DNA from: Paenibacillus sp. Soil522
GTDB lineage: Bacteria; Bacillota; Bacilli; Paenibacillales; Paenibacillaceae
Assembly (NCBI RefSeq): GCF_001428245.1
Contig: NZ_LMRV01000055.1
Coordinates: forward strand, 240,349 to 304,348
DNA: 64,000 nucleotides
Reading direction: 5' to 3'
In this document: positions 1 to 8,907 of the stretch, one piece after another
Layout: the number at the start of each line of letters is the position of its first letter
Position numbering within the stretch: the stretch's first letter is position 1
Translations under genes and position numbers: made by a program
The notes under the pieces: model-generated
Database searches by the model: none
The model's input: the letters and a program-made list of their open reading frames with translations, nothing else
What the model was told of the DNA's origin: nothing

Positions 1-209
1 AGCACGGCGTCAGTATTGTAGATCATCATACAGCTGCAGAGCAGTTCCTTCGCTTTGAGAAGCAAGAGCAGGATCAGGGCAGGTCGGTGACCGGCCGTTG
101 GTCATGGCTCATCCCGCCGCTGTCTCCCGCTACGACCGGCATTTGGCATCGCAGCTATGACGATGCGGAGCGCACGCCAGCCTACCGTTATCAGTCCGCA
201 CCCTATTAG
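1..209 (+). CDS. nos: Nitric oxide synthase oxygenase, C-terminal end (partial)
   Basis: The frame enters from the left edge and stops at TAG 207-209, giving the last 68 residues of a protein that starts outside the window. The tail reads DHHTAAEQFL, then WSWLIPPLSP and GIWHR, which is the pterin-binding and dimer-interface end of bacterial nitric oxide synthase oxygenases. Family members are haem enzymes that oxidise arginine to citrulline and NO and, in Bacillota, lack a fused reductase domain, using cellular flavoprotein reductases instead. The frame ends cleanly, so nothing suggests a broken gene. The N-terminal haem-ligand part cannot be seen. Confidence 0.8.
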   Translation, partial: HGVSIVDHHTAAEQFLRFEKQEQDQGRSVTGRWSWLIPPLSPATTGIWHRSYDDAERTPAYRYQSAPY

Positions 210-592
210 GCTTACAAAATAACAGCTTGCAGCATCAGCCTCCGCGTATCAGATCAGATCAGACCGGGACCGGGGGTTAATGAGGCTTCATCCTCACCTT
301 CTGGTATACCTCCAACATTTTATGCTTACCGCCCTCAAATTATATAGATTCCTAGTCCCATCTCAACATAAATGAACGAAAGACAGCGCACGTCTTATGA
401 CCCCCCCTCCTTTTATTTTGAAAGAAAGGATGCAGCATTCTAATGGTGTTCAGCTGCATTCCAAATGCAAATTATCCATGTATTTTCGTTCAGCGCTGCA
501 TGCCGTGCGAGGTTCTCTCGTCTGATGTCGCGAAGAGGCGGGATGTGCTATTCTAAGGTGATGACATTCACTAGCTTGGAGGAAATATAAAC
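210..592. other. Intergenic region, no gene seen
   Basis: 383 bases between the nos end and the DUF3900 gene. I see no coding frame of note and no clean terminator. A GGAGGAAA Shine-Dalgarno sequence lies just before the GTG start at 593. A C-rich run near 400-410 is the only compositional oddity. Confidence 0.6.
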
Positions 593-1741
593 GTGGATTT
601 TAATATGCAATATTTATCCTTTTTTGTCATTCACACCGATGGAGAGGAGAGTGCCGCCTCATCAGGCAAACGGTTCAAGCACTATCAGACACTTGAAGAG
701 GATACATATGAGGACAGCGAAATTCAAAAGTTTTTGGATGATGAATTTAAGCGAATCGTCAAAAGAAAGGTAGAGCGCAATCCGAATTCCGCAAACGCTC
801 CAACGAAAATCGGACGTTTTATGGTCGAGCCCGGCTATGAGCTGGGAAGCAATCAAAACTACAATTTATTTCAAAGGCTTCGCGAGGCAGATTCGAAGGA
901 GCGTTTTATCGGTATCGCGGATGAACTCGTTCGGATCTACATGGACACGAGCGCCGTACGGGGTGGAGCCTTTATTATTGCACTCTCCAAGCTGAATACG
1001 TATTTCGACGAACCCTTTTTGTTTTTGCTGAAATGTGATTTTGAGCCGAAGATTGCCCGCATTTCCGATGAGCGAAGCTTGGTCTCGCAGGTAGAGATGG
1101 CGATTAGCGCACGCAGCATTAAGTCGATCCAGTACCCGCATATGCCGGAGGAAGGGATGCTCGAGCATTGGGAGCTTAAGATCCACCAAGCGTCGCATGC
1201 CAGATATTTCGAGGATTTTTTGAAATATGTGTCCTATGAGAAGCCTCTGCCCGAGGTAATGGGGGAACAGGTCGTCGAAATGGTGCATCAATATATCGCC
1301 GACAAATGGCAGGAGGATGAGAGCACCGAGCGCCGAGAGGAGGAAAATGCGGTTGAGGTGTGGGCGGCAAGCGAAAAGCGCGATCTGCAGGAGTGGTGGA
1401 CGCCGGAGCAGGTAGAGGTTGCGGCGGCAGCTTTAGTTGAGCAGAAGCCGGATTTGGCGTTTTCGTTCAAGCTGGGAGACGTAACCGTGAAAGGACTGCT
1501 TGCAGACTTCGGCGGCGCTATTCATTTCGCCAAGCATAACGGCCGTTACGTTGTCGTGATCGAGGGCGACGCTTTTCAATTCGAAAAAGGCATGTCGCCG
1601 GTTGAGCTTGTTCAGCCTCTCGATTTGGTTGATGTCATGCCTCGTATTGGAAGCAGGAAGCCTCCTGAGGATGCTGATTCCGAATACAGCTACACACCGG
1701 CAGGCGAGGGCCCAAGTCATAATGATGATGTACCTTGGTAA
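593..1741 (+). CDS. DUF3900 family conserved protein
   Basis: 382 residues starting at a GTG with GGAGGAAA about 10 bases upstream. The protein is soluble with no signal peptide or membrane segment. The opening NMQYLSFFVIH, the central GRFMVEPGYEL, MEEG-like stretch (MPEEGMLEHWELKIHQASHAR) and the ADFGGAIHFAKHNGRYVVVIE block are the conserved features of the Bacillus/Paenibacillus DUF3900 family, whose function is not known. The acidic, low-complexity tail after residue 350 looks disordered. It is followed 46 bases later by the Lin0512-type gene in the same direction, so the two may be co-transcribed. Confidence 0.8.
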   Translation: MDFNMQYLSFFVIHTDGEESAASSGKRFKHYQTLEEDTYEDSEIQKFLDDEFKRIVKRKVERNPNSANAPTKIGRFMVEPGYELGSNQNYNLFQRLREADSKERFIGIADELVRIYMDTSAVRGGAFIIALSKLNTYFDEPFLFLLKCDFEPKIARISDERSLVSQVEMAISARSIKSIQYPHMPEEGMLEHWELKIHQASHARYFEDFLKYVSYEKPLPEVMGEQVVEMVHQYIADKWQEDESTERREEENAVEVWAASEKRDLQEWWTPEQVEVAAAALVEQKPDLAFSFKLGDVTVKGLLADFGGAIHFAKHNGRYVVVIEGDAFQFEKGMSPVELVQPLDLVDVMPRIGSRKPPEDADSEYSYTPAGEGPSHNDDVPW

Positions 1742-1787
1742 CAAATACGCATGTATTGAATTTATCAATAAGGGAGAGGATATTTAA

Positions 1788-2147
1788 GTGGACAACTTAT
1801 TTTTTATAGAAATTGGCATGGGATGCGATCTGCACGGTCAAAATATTACAAAGGCATCGGTGCGTGCGGTACAAAACGCCATACACCACAATTCGATGCC
1901 GGGACTGCGGTCAGTGCTGCCAGGCGGGACGCTGGATAACATGAAGGTGCGGGTAAAGCTTGCGCTTCCTTGTGATCATGAGCTTCTTGATATCGAGCAG
2001 GTGAAGGCGGTGCTGCCATACGGTCAAGTGACTGTAGAGATTATGGACGGCGGCATGCTCACGACAAGCGGTGTAGTTCTTCCGGATAAAGATGACAAGA
2101 ACGATTTGATTTACATCGTTAATGCATCGGTTGAGGTAGGCTGCTGA
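1788..2147 (+). CDS. Lin0512 family conserved protein
   Basis: 119 residues, GTG start with AGGGAGAGGA upstream. The sequence FFIEIGMGCDLHGQ near the start, followed by AVQNAIHHNSMPG and an IEMDGG-like strand, matches the small Lin0512/TIGR02058 family, a compact alpha/beta protein of unknown biochemical role in Bacillota and other bacteria. The paired strands with HGQNIT and a conserved histidine pair suggest a ligand-binding or ring-forming fold, but no catalytic function is established. It sits between the DUF3900 gene and a CNNM membrane protein on the same strand. Confidence 0.75.
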   Translation: MDNLFFIEIGMGCDLHGQNITKASVRAVQNAIHHNSMPGLRSVLPGGTLDNMKVRVKLALPCDHELLDIEQVKAVLPYGQVTVEIMDGGMLTTSGVVLPDKDDKNDLIYIVNASVEVGC

Positions 2148-2178
2148 TAGCATCTCCATTGCAAAAAGGGAGACAGAT

Positions 2179-3492
2179 ATGGTTTTAAAGCTCGTACTAT
2201 TCGCGTTATTGCTTGTATTTACTGCATTCTTCGTTGCGACGGAGTTCTCCATCATTCGGATGCGCGCAAGCCGCGTCAATCAGATGGTAGCGGAGGGCAT
2301 GAAAAATGCCAGAGCCGTTGAACAAGTGACGAGCAAGCTGGATGGTTATTTATCCGCTTGCCAGCTCGGCATTACCATTACCGCGCTTGGCCTCGGCTGG
2401 CTTGGTGAGCCGACGATTGAACTCATTTTGCATCCATTGTTCGATCGGCTGCATTTGGGAGTCGATATAAGCACCGTGCTGTCCTTCGTCATCTCATTTC
2501 TCATTGTGACCTATTTGCATGTCGTGCTTGGAGAGCTCGCTCCAAAGACGCTGGCCATTATCAAATCGGAGGAAGTCAGTCAATGGACAGCGCCGATTAT
2601 TATCATATTTTACAAGGTGATGTATCCATTCATATGGCTGCTTAACGGCTCCGCGAACGGTCTAGTGCGTCTTTTGGGGTTTAAGCCGGCAAGCGAGCAT
2701 GAGGCGCATTCAGAGGAAGAGATTCGGATGATTCTGTCGGAGAGCTATGAGAGCGGGAAAATCAACAAGAGTGAATACGGCTATGTTAACCGGATTTTTG
2801 CCTTTGATGAACGGCTTGCGCGCGAAATAATGGTGCCGAGAACGGATATGGTCTGTTTATTTGTGGAGCATACCCGCGATGAGAACTTGGCGGTTATCAA
2901 GAAAGAGCAGTATACGCGGTTTCCGGTTGCCAAGGGAAGCAAGGACAACATTATCGGGATTCTTAATACGAAACAATTTTTTCTGCGCTATGACACAGAC
3001 CGGAATTCGGACATAACGATGGTCCTTCAGAGCGTCATGTCGGTGCCTGAGGTCATGCCGATCAATAAGCTGCTGCGAAAGATGCAGCAGGAGCGCGTAC
3101 ATATTGCGATACTGCTCGATGAGTACGGAGGCACGGCAGGTCTTATAACGATAGAGGACATCATCGAGGAGATCGTCGGGGAAATTCGCGATGAGTTCGA
3201 TGCGGATGAAGTGAAGGAAATCGAACTCATTGAGCAGCAGCGTTATTTGGTCAATGGCAAAGCTTTAATAAGCGACTGGAACGAAGCTGCCGGAACTGAT
3301 CTCGAAAGCAACGAGATGGATTCGATAGGAGGCTGGCTCTTTAATCAGAAGCCGGATTTGCCGATTGGGGAACCCTGGACGTTTGGAAAAATGACGTTCA
3401 TCATTCGCGAACGCGACGATAACCGGATCCGTAAAATTGAAATTCAAACCGATTTGCTGGAAAATGAATTGGGTACATACGGACATGCCTAA
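2179..3492 (+). CDS. CNNM/CBS hemolysin-family membrane protein
   Basis: 437 residues. The first ~170 residues form a CNNM transmembrane domain with ATEFSIIRMR after the first helix and HVVLGELAPKTLAI, a signature of the family. Two CBS domains follow (about 205-325, including REIMVPRTDMV and LDEYGGTAGLITIEDIIEEIVGE), then a CorC/HlyC C-terminal domain (about 345-425). Members, once called hemolysins, act in Mg2+/divalent-cation efflux or homeostasis at the cytoplasmic membrane; B. subtilis has several paralogues (YhdP, YqhB and others). Length is normal. ATG start with AAAGGGAGACAG upstream. The exact ion is an inference. Confidence 0.85.
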   Translation: MVLKLVLFALLLVFTAFFVATEFSIIRMRASRVNQMVAEGMKNARAVEQVTSKLDGYLSACQLGITITALGLGWLGEPTIELILHPLFDRLHLGVDISTVLSFVISFLIVTYLHVVLGELAPKTLAIIKSEEVSQWTAPIIIIFYKVMYPFIWLLNGSANGLVRLLGFKPASEHEAHSEEEIRMILSESYESGKINKSEYGYVNRIFAFDERLAREIMVPRTDMVCLFVEHTRDENLAVIKKEQYTRFPVAKGSKDNIIGILNTKQFFLRYDTDRNSDITMVLQSVMSVPEVMPINKLLRKMQQERVHIAILLDEYGGTAGLITIEDIIEEIVGEIRDEFDADEVKEIELIEQQRYLVNGKALISDWNEAAGTDLESNEMDSIGGWLFNQKPDLPIGEPWTFGKMTFIIRERDDNRIRKIEIQTDLLENELGTYGHA

Positions 3493-3543
3493 GCTTGTAT
3501 AAAATCAGCAAGCATTCGTTAATTAGTGTGGGGGAATCGGACG

Positions 3544-4332
3544 TTGGGAGATTTAATTAATGCCATCATTATGGGCATTGTGGAAGGGCTGACCGAGTTT
3601 TTGCCCGTATCATCAACCGGACATTTAATTTTGACGGCGGAGCTGCTGAATTTCACCGGCGACCGCGCGAAAACCTTTGAGGTGGTCATTCAGTTCGGAG
3701 CGGTGCTGGCCGTGCTGGTCCTGTACCGGAAGCGATTTGTTAAGCTGCTTAATTTCAAGATTGGAAATGGATCTGGGCTAAATGCTTTACATATACTGCT
3801 CGCAATGGCTCCTGCCGGTATCTTCGCTGTACTGCTGCATTCTTTGATCAAAGATTACTTGTTTAGACCGCAGACCGTGCTCATCGGCCTGATCGCCGGG
3901 GGGATTCTGATGATTATCGCCGATCGGGTAAAGAAGAAACCCGCTGCCGAGGAGCTCGACGATATTTCGTATAAGCAAGCCTTCGCGATAGGCTGCTTCC
4001 AGGTGCTGTCCCTCTGGCCGGGCTTCTCGAGATCAGGCTCGACGATATCAGGAGGCATGTTGTTTGGCACAAGCCAGAAGGCAGCGGCGGAATTTACATT
4101 TATCGTATCCGTACCGATCATGGCCGGAGCGAGCGGAATCGATCTTCTCAAAAGCCGGGAGTTTCTAACGCTTTCTGATCTTCCCTTATTCCTGATCGGA
4201 CTCCTTGCTGCCTTCATCGTCGGGATGATCGCTGTCGTCACCTTCATCAACATGATGAAAAAAATTAAGCTTTCCTGGTTTGCATATTATCGGTTTGCGC
4301 TTGCCGCACTATTTTCTTTTATTATCTTATAA
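3544..4332 (+). CDS. uppP: Undecaprenyl-diphosphatase UppP (BacA)
   Basis: A polytopic membrane enzyme of about 262 residues that dephosphorylates undecaprenyl diphosphate so the lipid carrier can be reused for peptidoglycan synthesis; it also underlies bacitracin tolerance. The two family motifs are clear: EGLTEFLPVSSTGH near the N-terminus and WPGFSRSGSTISGG in the second half. I prefer the TTG at 3544, which puts GTGGGGG at a good distance and gives the usual MGDLINAIIMGIVEG start; a GTG at 3526 would add six residues without a ribosome site. It follows the CNNM gene by ~50 bases and ends before a strong terminator. Confidence 0.9.
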   Translation: MGDLINAIIMGIVEGLTEFLPVSSTGHLILTAELLNFTGDRAKTFEVVIQFGAVLAVLVLYRKRFVKLLNFKIGNGSGLNALHILLAMAPAGIFAVLLHSLIKDYLFRPQTVLIGLIAGGILMIIADRVKKKPAAEELDDISYKQAFAIGCFQVLSLWPGFSRSGSTISGGMLFGTSQKAAAEFTFIVSVPIMAGASGIDLLKSREFLTLSDLPLFLIGLLAAFIVGMIAVVTFINMMKKIKLSWFAYYRFALAALFSFIIL

Positions 4333-4402
4333 GGCAAAATTACGGGCTTTTCAGCTATCATTTTTTCATATCCAAACGATCATTTTTTCTAATAAATTTG
4401 CA

Positions 4403-4437
4403 GAAATCAGGGCATATAGCCCTGATTTCTTTATTTT
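4403..4437 (+). terminator. Terminator after uppP
   Basis: Perfect 11-base arms (GAAATCAGGGC and its complement) around a 5-base loop, followed by a T-rich stretch. It separates uppP from the cysJI operon. Confidence 0.8.
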
Positions 4438-4600
4438 GCAGTGAGTTTATTTGCTTTCACATAAAAATGGTTGTTTTTGTGTGACAAATCAGCGTTGAAC
4501 GTTTTGTCTGATTATGTTAGGTTATGTAGTGATGTATTACTATTTTTTATCTGACTTTTAAAATAAAAAGTGATTTTATGTTTATGAGAGGTGGATATTG

Positions 4601-6454
4601 TTGCAACTTCAGGTAACGAACAGTCCTTTTAGTCAAGAGCAAGTCGAGCTTCTTAATCGTCTTCTGCCATCCCTAACCGAGTCGCAGCAAATATGGCTTA
4701 CAGGCTATATGTTCGCTCGTCAGTCATCGCTATCAGCCGGTGCTGGCATGCAAGCTATTTCCGAGCCTGCTGGTACAGCGGAGATTGTCTCTCTAGCCAG
4801 TCAGCCTGCTGTATCCCGCGAGGTTACCGTCCTTTTTGGTTCCCAAACCGGAAACAGCCAAAGAATCGCTACAAGCCTAACACGCAAGCTGGAAGAGCAA
4901 GGGTTTCAAGTGACGCTCTCCGCAATGAACAAATTTAAGCCAAATGGCTTGAAAAAAGTTGAAAATCTGCTTTTGGTTGTCAGTACTCATGGTGAAGGTG
5001 AGCCTCCGGATAATGCACGGGCTTTCTATGAATTCATCTACAGCAAGAGAGCGCCTCAATTGGATGGATTGCATTTCTCCGTGTTGGCACTGGGAGATAC
5101 CTCTTATGAGTTTTTCTGCCAAACGGGTAAAGATTTCGACAAGCGTCTTGAGGAGCTTGGCGGTCAGCGCCTAAGTCCGCGCGTCGATTGTGATCTTGAT
5201 TACGATGAGCTTGTTGCCGGCTGGTCTGGTCAGGTTTTGAACGCTTTAAATGAACGCTTGAATGCTTCTTCGGGTGCGGCTGTTGCAGTCAACGTGACGA
5301 GCAGCGTTACAGCGACAGAGGAATCGTCTTATTCGCGAACCAATCCTTTTAAGGCTGAGGTGCTTGCGAATCTGAACTTGAACGGTCGCGGTTCAGATCG
5401 GGAAACCCGCCACTTGGAGCTGTCCCTTGAGGGCTCCAATTTACAATATGAGCCAGGCGATAGTCTCGGTATTTACCCGGAGAATCATCCTGATCTTGTG
5501 GATGCGATTATTAAGGAAATGAATTGGAATCCTGACGAGATCGTTCCCGTCAACAAAAATGGCGAACAGGGCTCATTGCGCGAAGCGCTTCTGAAGCATT
5601 ATGAAATAACTGCATTGACGAAGCCGCTGCTTACGCAAGCAGCTGAGCTTACTGCAAATTCGGCTTTGAAGGAACTGTTAGCGCCAGGTCAAGAGCAGGG
5701 ACTAAAGAACTATATTAATGGCCGGGATCTTCTCGACTTGGTTCAAGATTTCTCTCCTTGGCAAGCAACGCCAAGCAGCTTTGTAGCCATTTTGAGAAAA
5801 CTGCCTGCACGCCTGTATTCGATTGCGAGCAGTTTCAAAGCAAATAATGATGAAGTTCATCTGACGATCAGAGCTGTCCGCTATGAAGCTCATGGACGCG
5901 ACCGCTACGGCGTTTGCTCGATTCATTGTGCTGAGCGGGTGCAGCCGGGTGACAGCTTGCCTATCTATATCCAGCAAAATCCTAACTTCAAGCTTCCTGC
6001 AAATCCGGATACACCGATCATCATGGTTGGGCCGGGTACGGGAGTCGCTCCGTTTAGAGCATTCCTTGAGGAGAGAGAGGAACTTGGAGCGGAAGGAAAA
6101 TCATGGCTATTCTATGGCGATCGTCATTTCGTTACAGATTTCTTGTATCAAACCGATTGGCAGAGAATGCTTAAGGACGGCGTGCTGACGAAGCTGGATG
6201 TTGCTTTCTCACGTGATACGGATGAAAAGGTTTATGTACAGCATCGTCTACTGGAGAGAAGCCGTGAGCTATACGAATGGCTGCAGGAAGGCGCTTATGT
6301 TTATATTTGCGGTGACGAGAAGCACATGGCGCATGATGTGCATGCTGCTCTGATTACCGTTATCCAGCAGGAAGGCGGCAAGAGTCCGGAAGAAGCGGCA
6401 GCTTATTTGGACGATTTGCAGCAGCAGCAGCGGTACCAGCGCGACGTATATTAA
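4601..6454 (+). CDS. cysJ: Sulfite reductase (NADPH) flavoprotein alpha subunit
   Basis: About 617 residues. It passes electrons from NADPH through FAD and FMN to the CysI haemoprotein for sulfite reduction in cysteine synthesis. Order: flavodoxin-like FMN domain (about 75-215, LFGSQTGNSQRIA and STHGEGEPPDNA), FAD-binding domain with the RLYSIASS motif, then NADPH domain with GPGTGVAPFRAFLEER and the YICGD segment; it ends with the usual QRYQRDVY tail. Two consecutive TTG codons (4598, 4601) are possible starts; GAGAGGTGG fits 4601 better. A weak promoter TTGAAC-17-TAGGTT lies at 4495-4523. It forms an operon with cysI 57 bases downstream. Confidence 0.92.
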   Translation: MQLQVTNSPFSQEQVELLNRLLPSLTESQQIWLTGYMFARQSSLSAGAGMQAISEPAGTAEIVSLASQPAVSREVTVLFGSQTGNSQRIATSLTRKLEEQGFQVTLSAMNKFKPNGLKKVENLLLVVSTHGEGEPPDNARAFYEFIYSKRAPQLDGLHFSVLALGDTSYEFFCQTGKDFDKRLEELGGQRLSPRVDCDLDYDELVAGWSGQVLNALNERLNASSGAAVAVNVTSSVTATEESSYSRTNPFKAEVLANLNLNGRGSDRETRHLELSLEGSNLQYEPGDSLGIYPENHPDLVDAIIKEMNWNPDEIVPVNKNGEQGSLREALLKHYEITALTKPLLTQAAELTANSALKELLAPGQEQGLKNYINGRDLLDLVQDFSPWQATPSSFVAILRKLPARLYSIASSFKANNDEVHLTIRAVRYEAHGRDRYGVCSIHCAERVQPGDSLPIYIQQNPNFKLPANPDTPIIMVGPGTGVAPFRAFLEEREELGAEGKSWLFYGDRHFVTDFLYQTDWQRMLKDGVLTKLDVAFSRDTDEKVYVQHRLLERSRELYEWLQEGAYVYICGDEKHMAHDVHAALITVIQQEGGKSPEEAAAYLDDLQQQQRYQRDVY

Positions 6455-6511
6455 GAAACAGTTATACAGCAGCAAGAGTAAGCGAAAGATTGCGAGAGGA
6501 GACAGCAACAA

Positions 6512-8233
6512 ATGGCGAAAGAGCAATTGGTTAAACCTATCGGCGGGCCGCCAAGCGAGGTTGAGCATATTAAGATCGAGAGCAACTACCTGCGCGGCGC
6601 GCTAGTCGATACCTTAAGAAATCCGATTACTGGCGGTTTGCCGGAGGATGACAATCGGCTGATGAAATTTCATGGAAGTTATATGCAGGATGACAGAGAT
6701 TTGCGCAACGAGCGCGAACGTCAAAAGCTGGAGCCGGCTTACCAGTTCATGATTCGGGTGGTGCTGCCAAGCGGTGTAGCGAGCTCGGAGCAATGGCTGG
6801 CTATGGATAGTCTGGCGCATAAGTACGGCAATGGAACGCTTCGTTTGACGACTCGTCAAACGTTCCAGCTGCATGGTATTTTAAAGTGGAATTTGAAGCC
6901 GACCATTCAAAAAATCAACAGCGGGCTGATGACTACATTGGCGGCTTGCGGCGACGTAAACCGTAACGTAATGTGCAGTCCTAATCCTTTCCAATCCGAA
7001 GTTCATGATGAGGTAAGCTACTGGGCACGTGAGGTCAATGATCATCTGGCTCCGCGCACACCGGCTTATCACGAAATTTGGCTGGATGGCGAGAAAGTGG
7101 TTGATGGCAAGCAAGACGGAGAAGTAGAACCGATTTATGGACCCGTTTATTTGCCGCGTAAGTTCAAAATCGGCTTTGCGATCCCTCCTCATAACGATGT
7201 AGATGTTTTCTCGCAGGATATCGGTTACATTGCGGTTGTGGAAGACGGCAAGCTGAAAGGCTTTAATATCTCAGTTGGCGGCGGTATGGGGATGACGCAT
7301 GGCGATTCAGCTACTTATCCGCAGTTGGGTAAAGTAATCGGCTTCTGCCCGCCAGAGCGTATTGTCGATTTGGCTGAGAAGACCGTTATGATCCAGCGTG
7401 ACTACGGCAATCGTTCAATCCGTAAAAATGCGCGGTTTAAGTACACGATTGACCGTCACGGCATTGAGTGGTTCAAAACCGAACTTCAAAACAGAATGGG
7501 ATATCAGCTTGAAGCCGTTCGCCCGTACCAATTCGAAAACAGCGGCGACCGCTATGGCTGGCTGAAGGGCAGCAACGGCAAATGGAATTTGACGATTTAT
7601 ATCCAAAGCGGCCGTATTGAGGACAATGAAAACCTGCCTCTGATGACCGGACTGCGGGAAATCGCTAAGGTTCATACTGGGGACTTCCGGATTACGCCGA
7701 ATCAGAATCTTATCATCGGTAATGTAACTACTCAGAAGAAACGCAAAATTACCGAATTGGCTGAGCAGTACGGACTCACGGACGGTGCGCATCTTTCTGC
7801 GCTGCGCAAAAGCGCAATCTCCTGCGTGTCCTTGCCGACATGCGGACTTGCTATGGCGGAAGCAGAGCGCTACCTGCCTACCTTGATCGACAAGCTGGAG
7901 CCGATTATTAATGAAGCGGGTCTTCGCGATAAAGAGATCAACATTCGTATGACCGGCTGCCCTAACGGCTGTGCTAGACCGGCACTCGGTGAAATCTCGT
8001 TTATTGGCAAGGCAGTCGGCAAATATAACATGTACATGGGTGCAGGTTTTGCCGGAGAAAGACTGAATAAGCTGTATCGGGAAAATATCGATGAAACAGA
8101 GATTTTGGATACGCTCAAGCCGATTATTCACCAGTATGCGAAAGAACGGCAGCCGGGTGAGAATTTTGGAGATTTTGTTATTCGTGCAGGTTATGTTAAT
8201 GCGGTTCATGATGGACAGGAATTTCATAACTAA
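6512..8233 (+). CDS. cysI: Sulfite reductase (NADPH) hemoprotein beta subunit
   Basis: 573 residues, normal for CysI. It carries sirohaem and a 4Fe-4S cluster and reduces sulfite to sulfide with electrons from CysJ. Cluster/sirohaem ligands are visible as C438 and C444 (CVSLPTCG) and C483 and C487 (TGCPNGC). Earlier landmarks include RLTTRQTFQLHG and NRNVMCSPNPF. ATG start with GAGAGGAGAC. Gene order cysJ-cysI and their close spacing indicate one transcript, ended by the terminator at 8259-8286. No other sulfate-assimilation genes are in the window; the SulP gene at 11.8 kb is on the other strand. Confidence 0.95.
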   Translation: MAKEQLVKPIGGPPSEVEHIKIESNYLRGALVDTLRNPITGGLPEDDNRLMKFHGSYMQDDRDLRNERERQKLEPAYQFMIRVVLPSGVASSEQWLAMDSLAHKYGNGTLRLTTRQTFQLHGILKWNLKPTIQKINSGLMTTLAACGDVNRNVMCSPNPFQSEVHDEVSYWAREVNDHLAPRTPAYHEIWLDGEKVVDGKQDGEVEPIYGPVYLPRKFKIGFAIPPHNDVDVFSQDIGYIAVVEDGKLKGFNISVGGGMGMTHGDSATYPQLGKVIGFCPPERIVDLAEKTVMIQRDYGNRSIRKNARFKYTIDRHGIEWFKTELQNRMGYQLEAVRPYQFENSGDRYGWLKGSNGKWNLTIYIQSGRIEDNENLPLMTGLREIAKVHTGDFRITPNQNLIIGNVTTQKKRKITELAEQYGLTDGAHLSALRKSAISCVSLPTCGLAMAEAERYLPTLIDKLEPIINEAGLRDKEINIRMTGCPNGCARPALGEISFIGKAVGKYNMYMGAGFAGERLNKLYRENIDETEILDTLKPIIHQYAKERQPGENFGDFVIRAGYVNAVHDGQEFHN

Positions 8234-8258
8234 TTAGCTGTAGCAAGGTAAGCATAAG

Positions 8259-8286
8259 AAGACCAGGGCGTTCTGCCCTGGTCTTT
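8259..8286 (+). terminator. Terminator of the cysJI operon
   Basis: 11-base perfect stem (AAGACCAGGGC) with a 5-base loop GTTCT and TTTT at the 3' side, 26 bases after the cysI stop. Confidence 0.85.
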
Positions 8287-8310
8287 TGTCTGTTCATGGA
8301 GTATGATGCT

Positions 8311-8604
8311 TTAGGCTTGATTACGCAGCAGCTTCTTATCGAGTACAAAAGTGCCGAAAGGGAGGAAGGCAGCTATAAAGGCGGCTGCTACCTTGAATAT
8401 GGACCACCGATGAGAAATCCATACGTGAAGCAAGGCAAGCATATAAAGAACGAATAATAGCCCGTGCAGTCCGCCTACAACGGTTACAGCCTGCGGGATA
8501 TCGGCCCAGTATTTAAGCGGCATCGCAATGAGCAGCAGCACTAGAAAGGATATCCCTTCATAGAATCCGACGATACGCAGTCGGCCTAATGCGGATTTAA
8601 ACAT
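8311..8604 (-). CDS. DUF3817 small membrane protein
   Basis: 97 residues with three hydrophobic segments (about 10-30, 40-60, 70-88). The opening FKSALGRLRIVGFYEGISFLVLL, the central GGLHGLLFVLYMLALLH and the closing PFGTFVLDKKL are diagnostic for the DUF3817/YdzA family of integral membrane proteins, whose function is unknown. Transcribed towards the cysI terminator, it is probably a single-gene unit. ATG start at 8604 with GGAGGTCATTAA upstream on the minus strand. Confidence 0.85.
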   Translation of the reverse strand: MFKSALGRLRIVGFYEGISFLVLLLIAMPLKYWADIPQAVTVVGGLHGLLFVLYMLALLHVWISHRWSIFKVAAAFIAAFLPFGTFVLDKKLLRNQA

Positions 8605-8768
8605 TTAATGACCTCCATCTGAAATGAAATCGGGCGCGGCTCCAAGCCAGTCCACTATAGTTGTACGAATTCGGAGACCGCTTGTTCCAATGTTTTTTTC
8701 AGTATTTATGGGCAGCTTAGGCCTAATTAGTCGGAGAGTTTAAGAAGCGCTAATAGGCTAGCCAAAGA

Positions 8769-8811
8769 GGGGCTGATTCTAAGCAGCTCATGCTGCTGCA
8801 GAATCAGCCCC
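8769..8811. repeat. Long inverted repeat between divergent genes
   Basis: 12-base arms GGGGCTGATTCT (8769-8780) and the complement (8800-8811), with additional inner pairing (AGCAGC with GCTGCT) around a short loop. Only a weak T-rich stretch follows on either side. It lies in the 303-base region between the DUF3817 gene (minus) and the NTR-domain gene (plus), where neither gene ends, so its role as a terminator is not obvious. The rest of 8605-8907 shows nothing else. Confidence 0.6.
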
Positions 8812-8907
8812 TTATGTGTTTCCATCGTTGCAACATTTTCCCATAAAACTCCGTCTTATCTTCAAGGTCTATTTGCCTATTACAGAGAAAAGGTCGGGGA
8901 ACGAGTT

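Noticed and set aside
866..1291. Minus-strand open frames inside the DUF3900 gene and similar shadows elsewhere
   Set aside because: They overlap well-supported genes in other frames and lack ribosome sites and family features.
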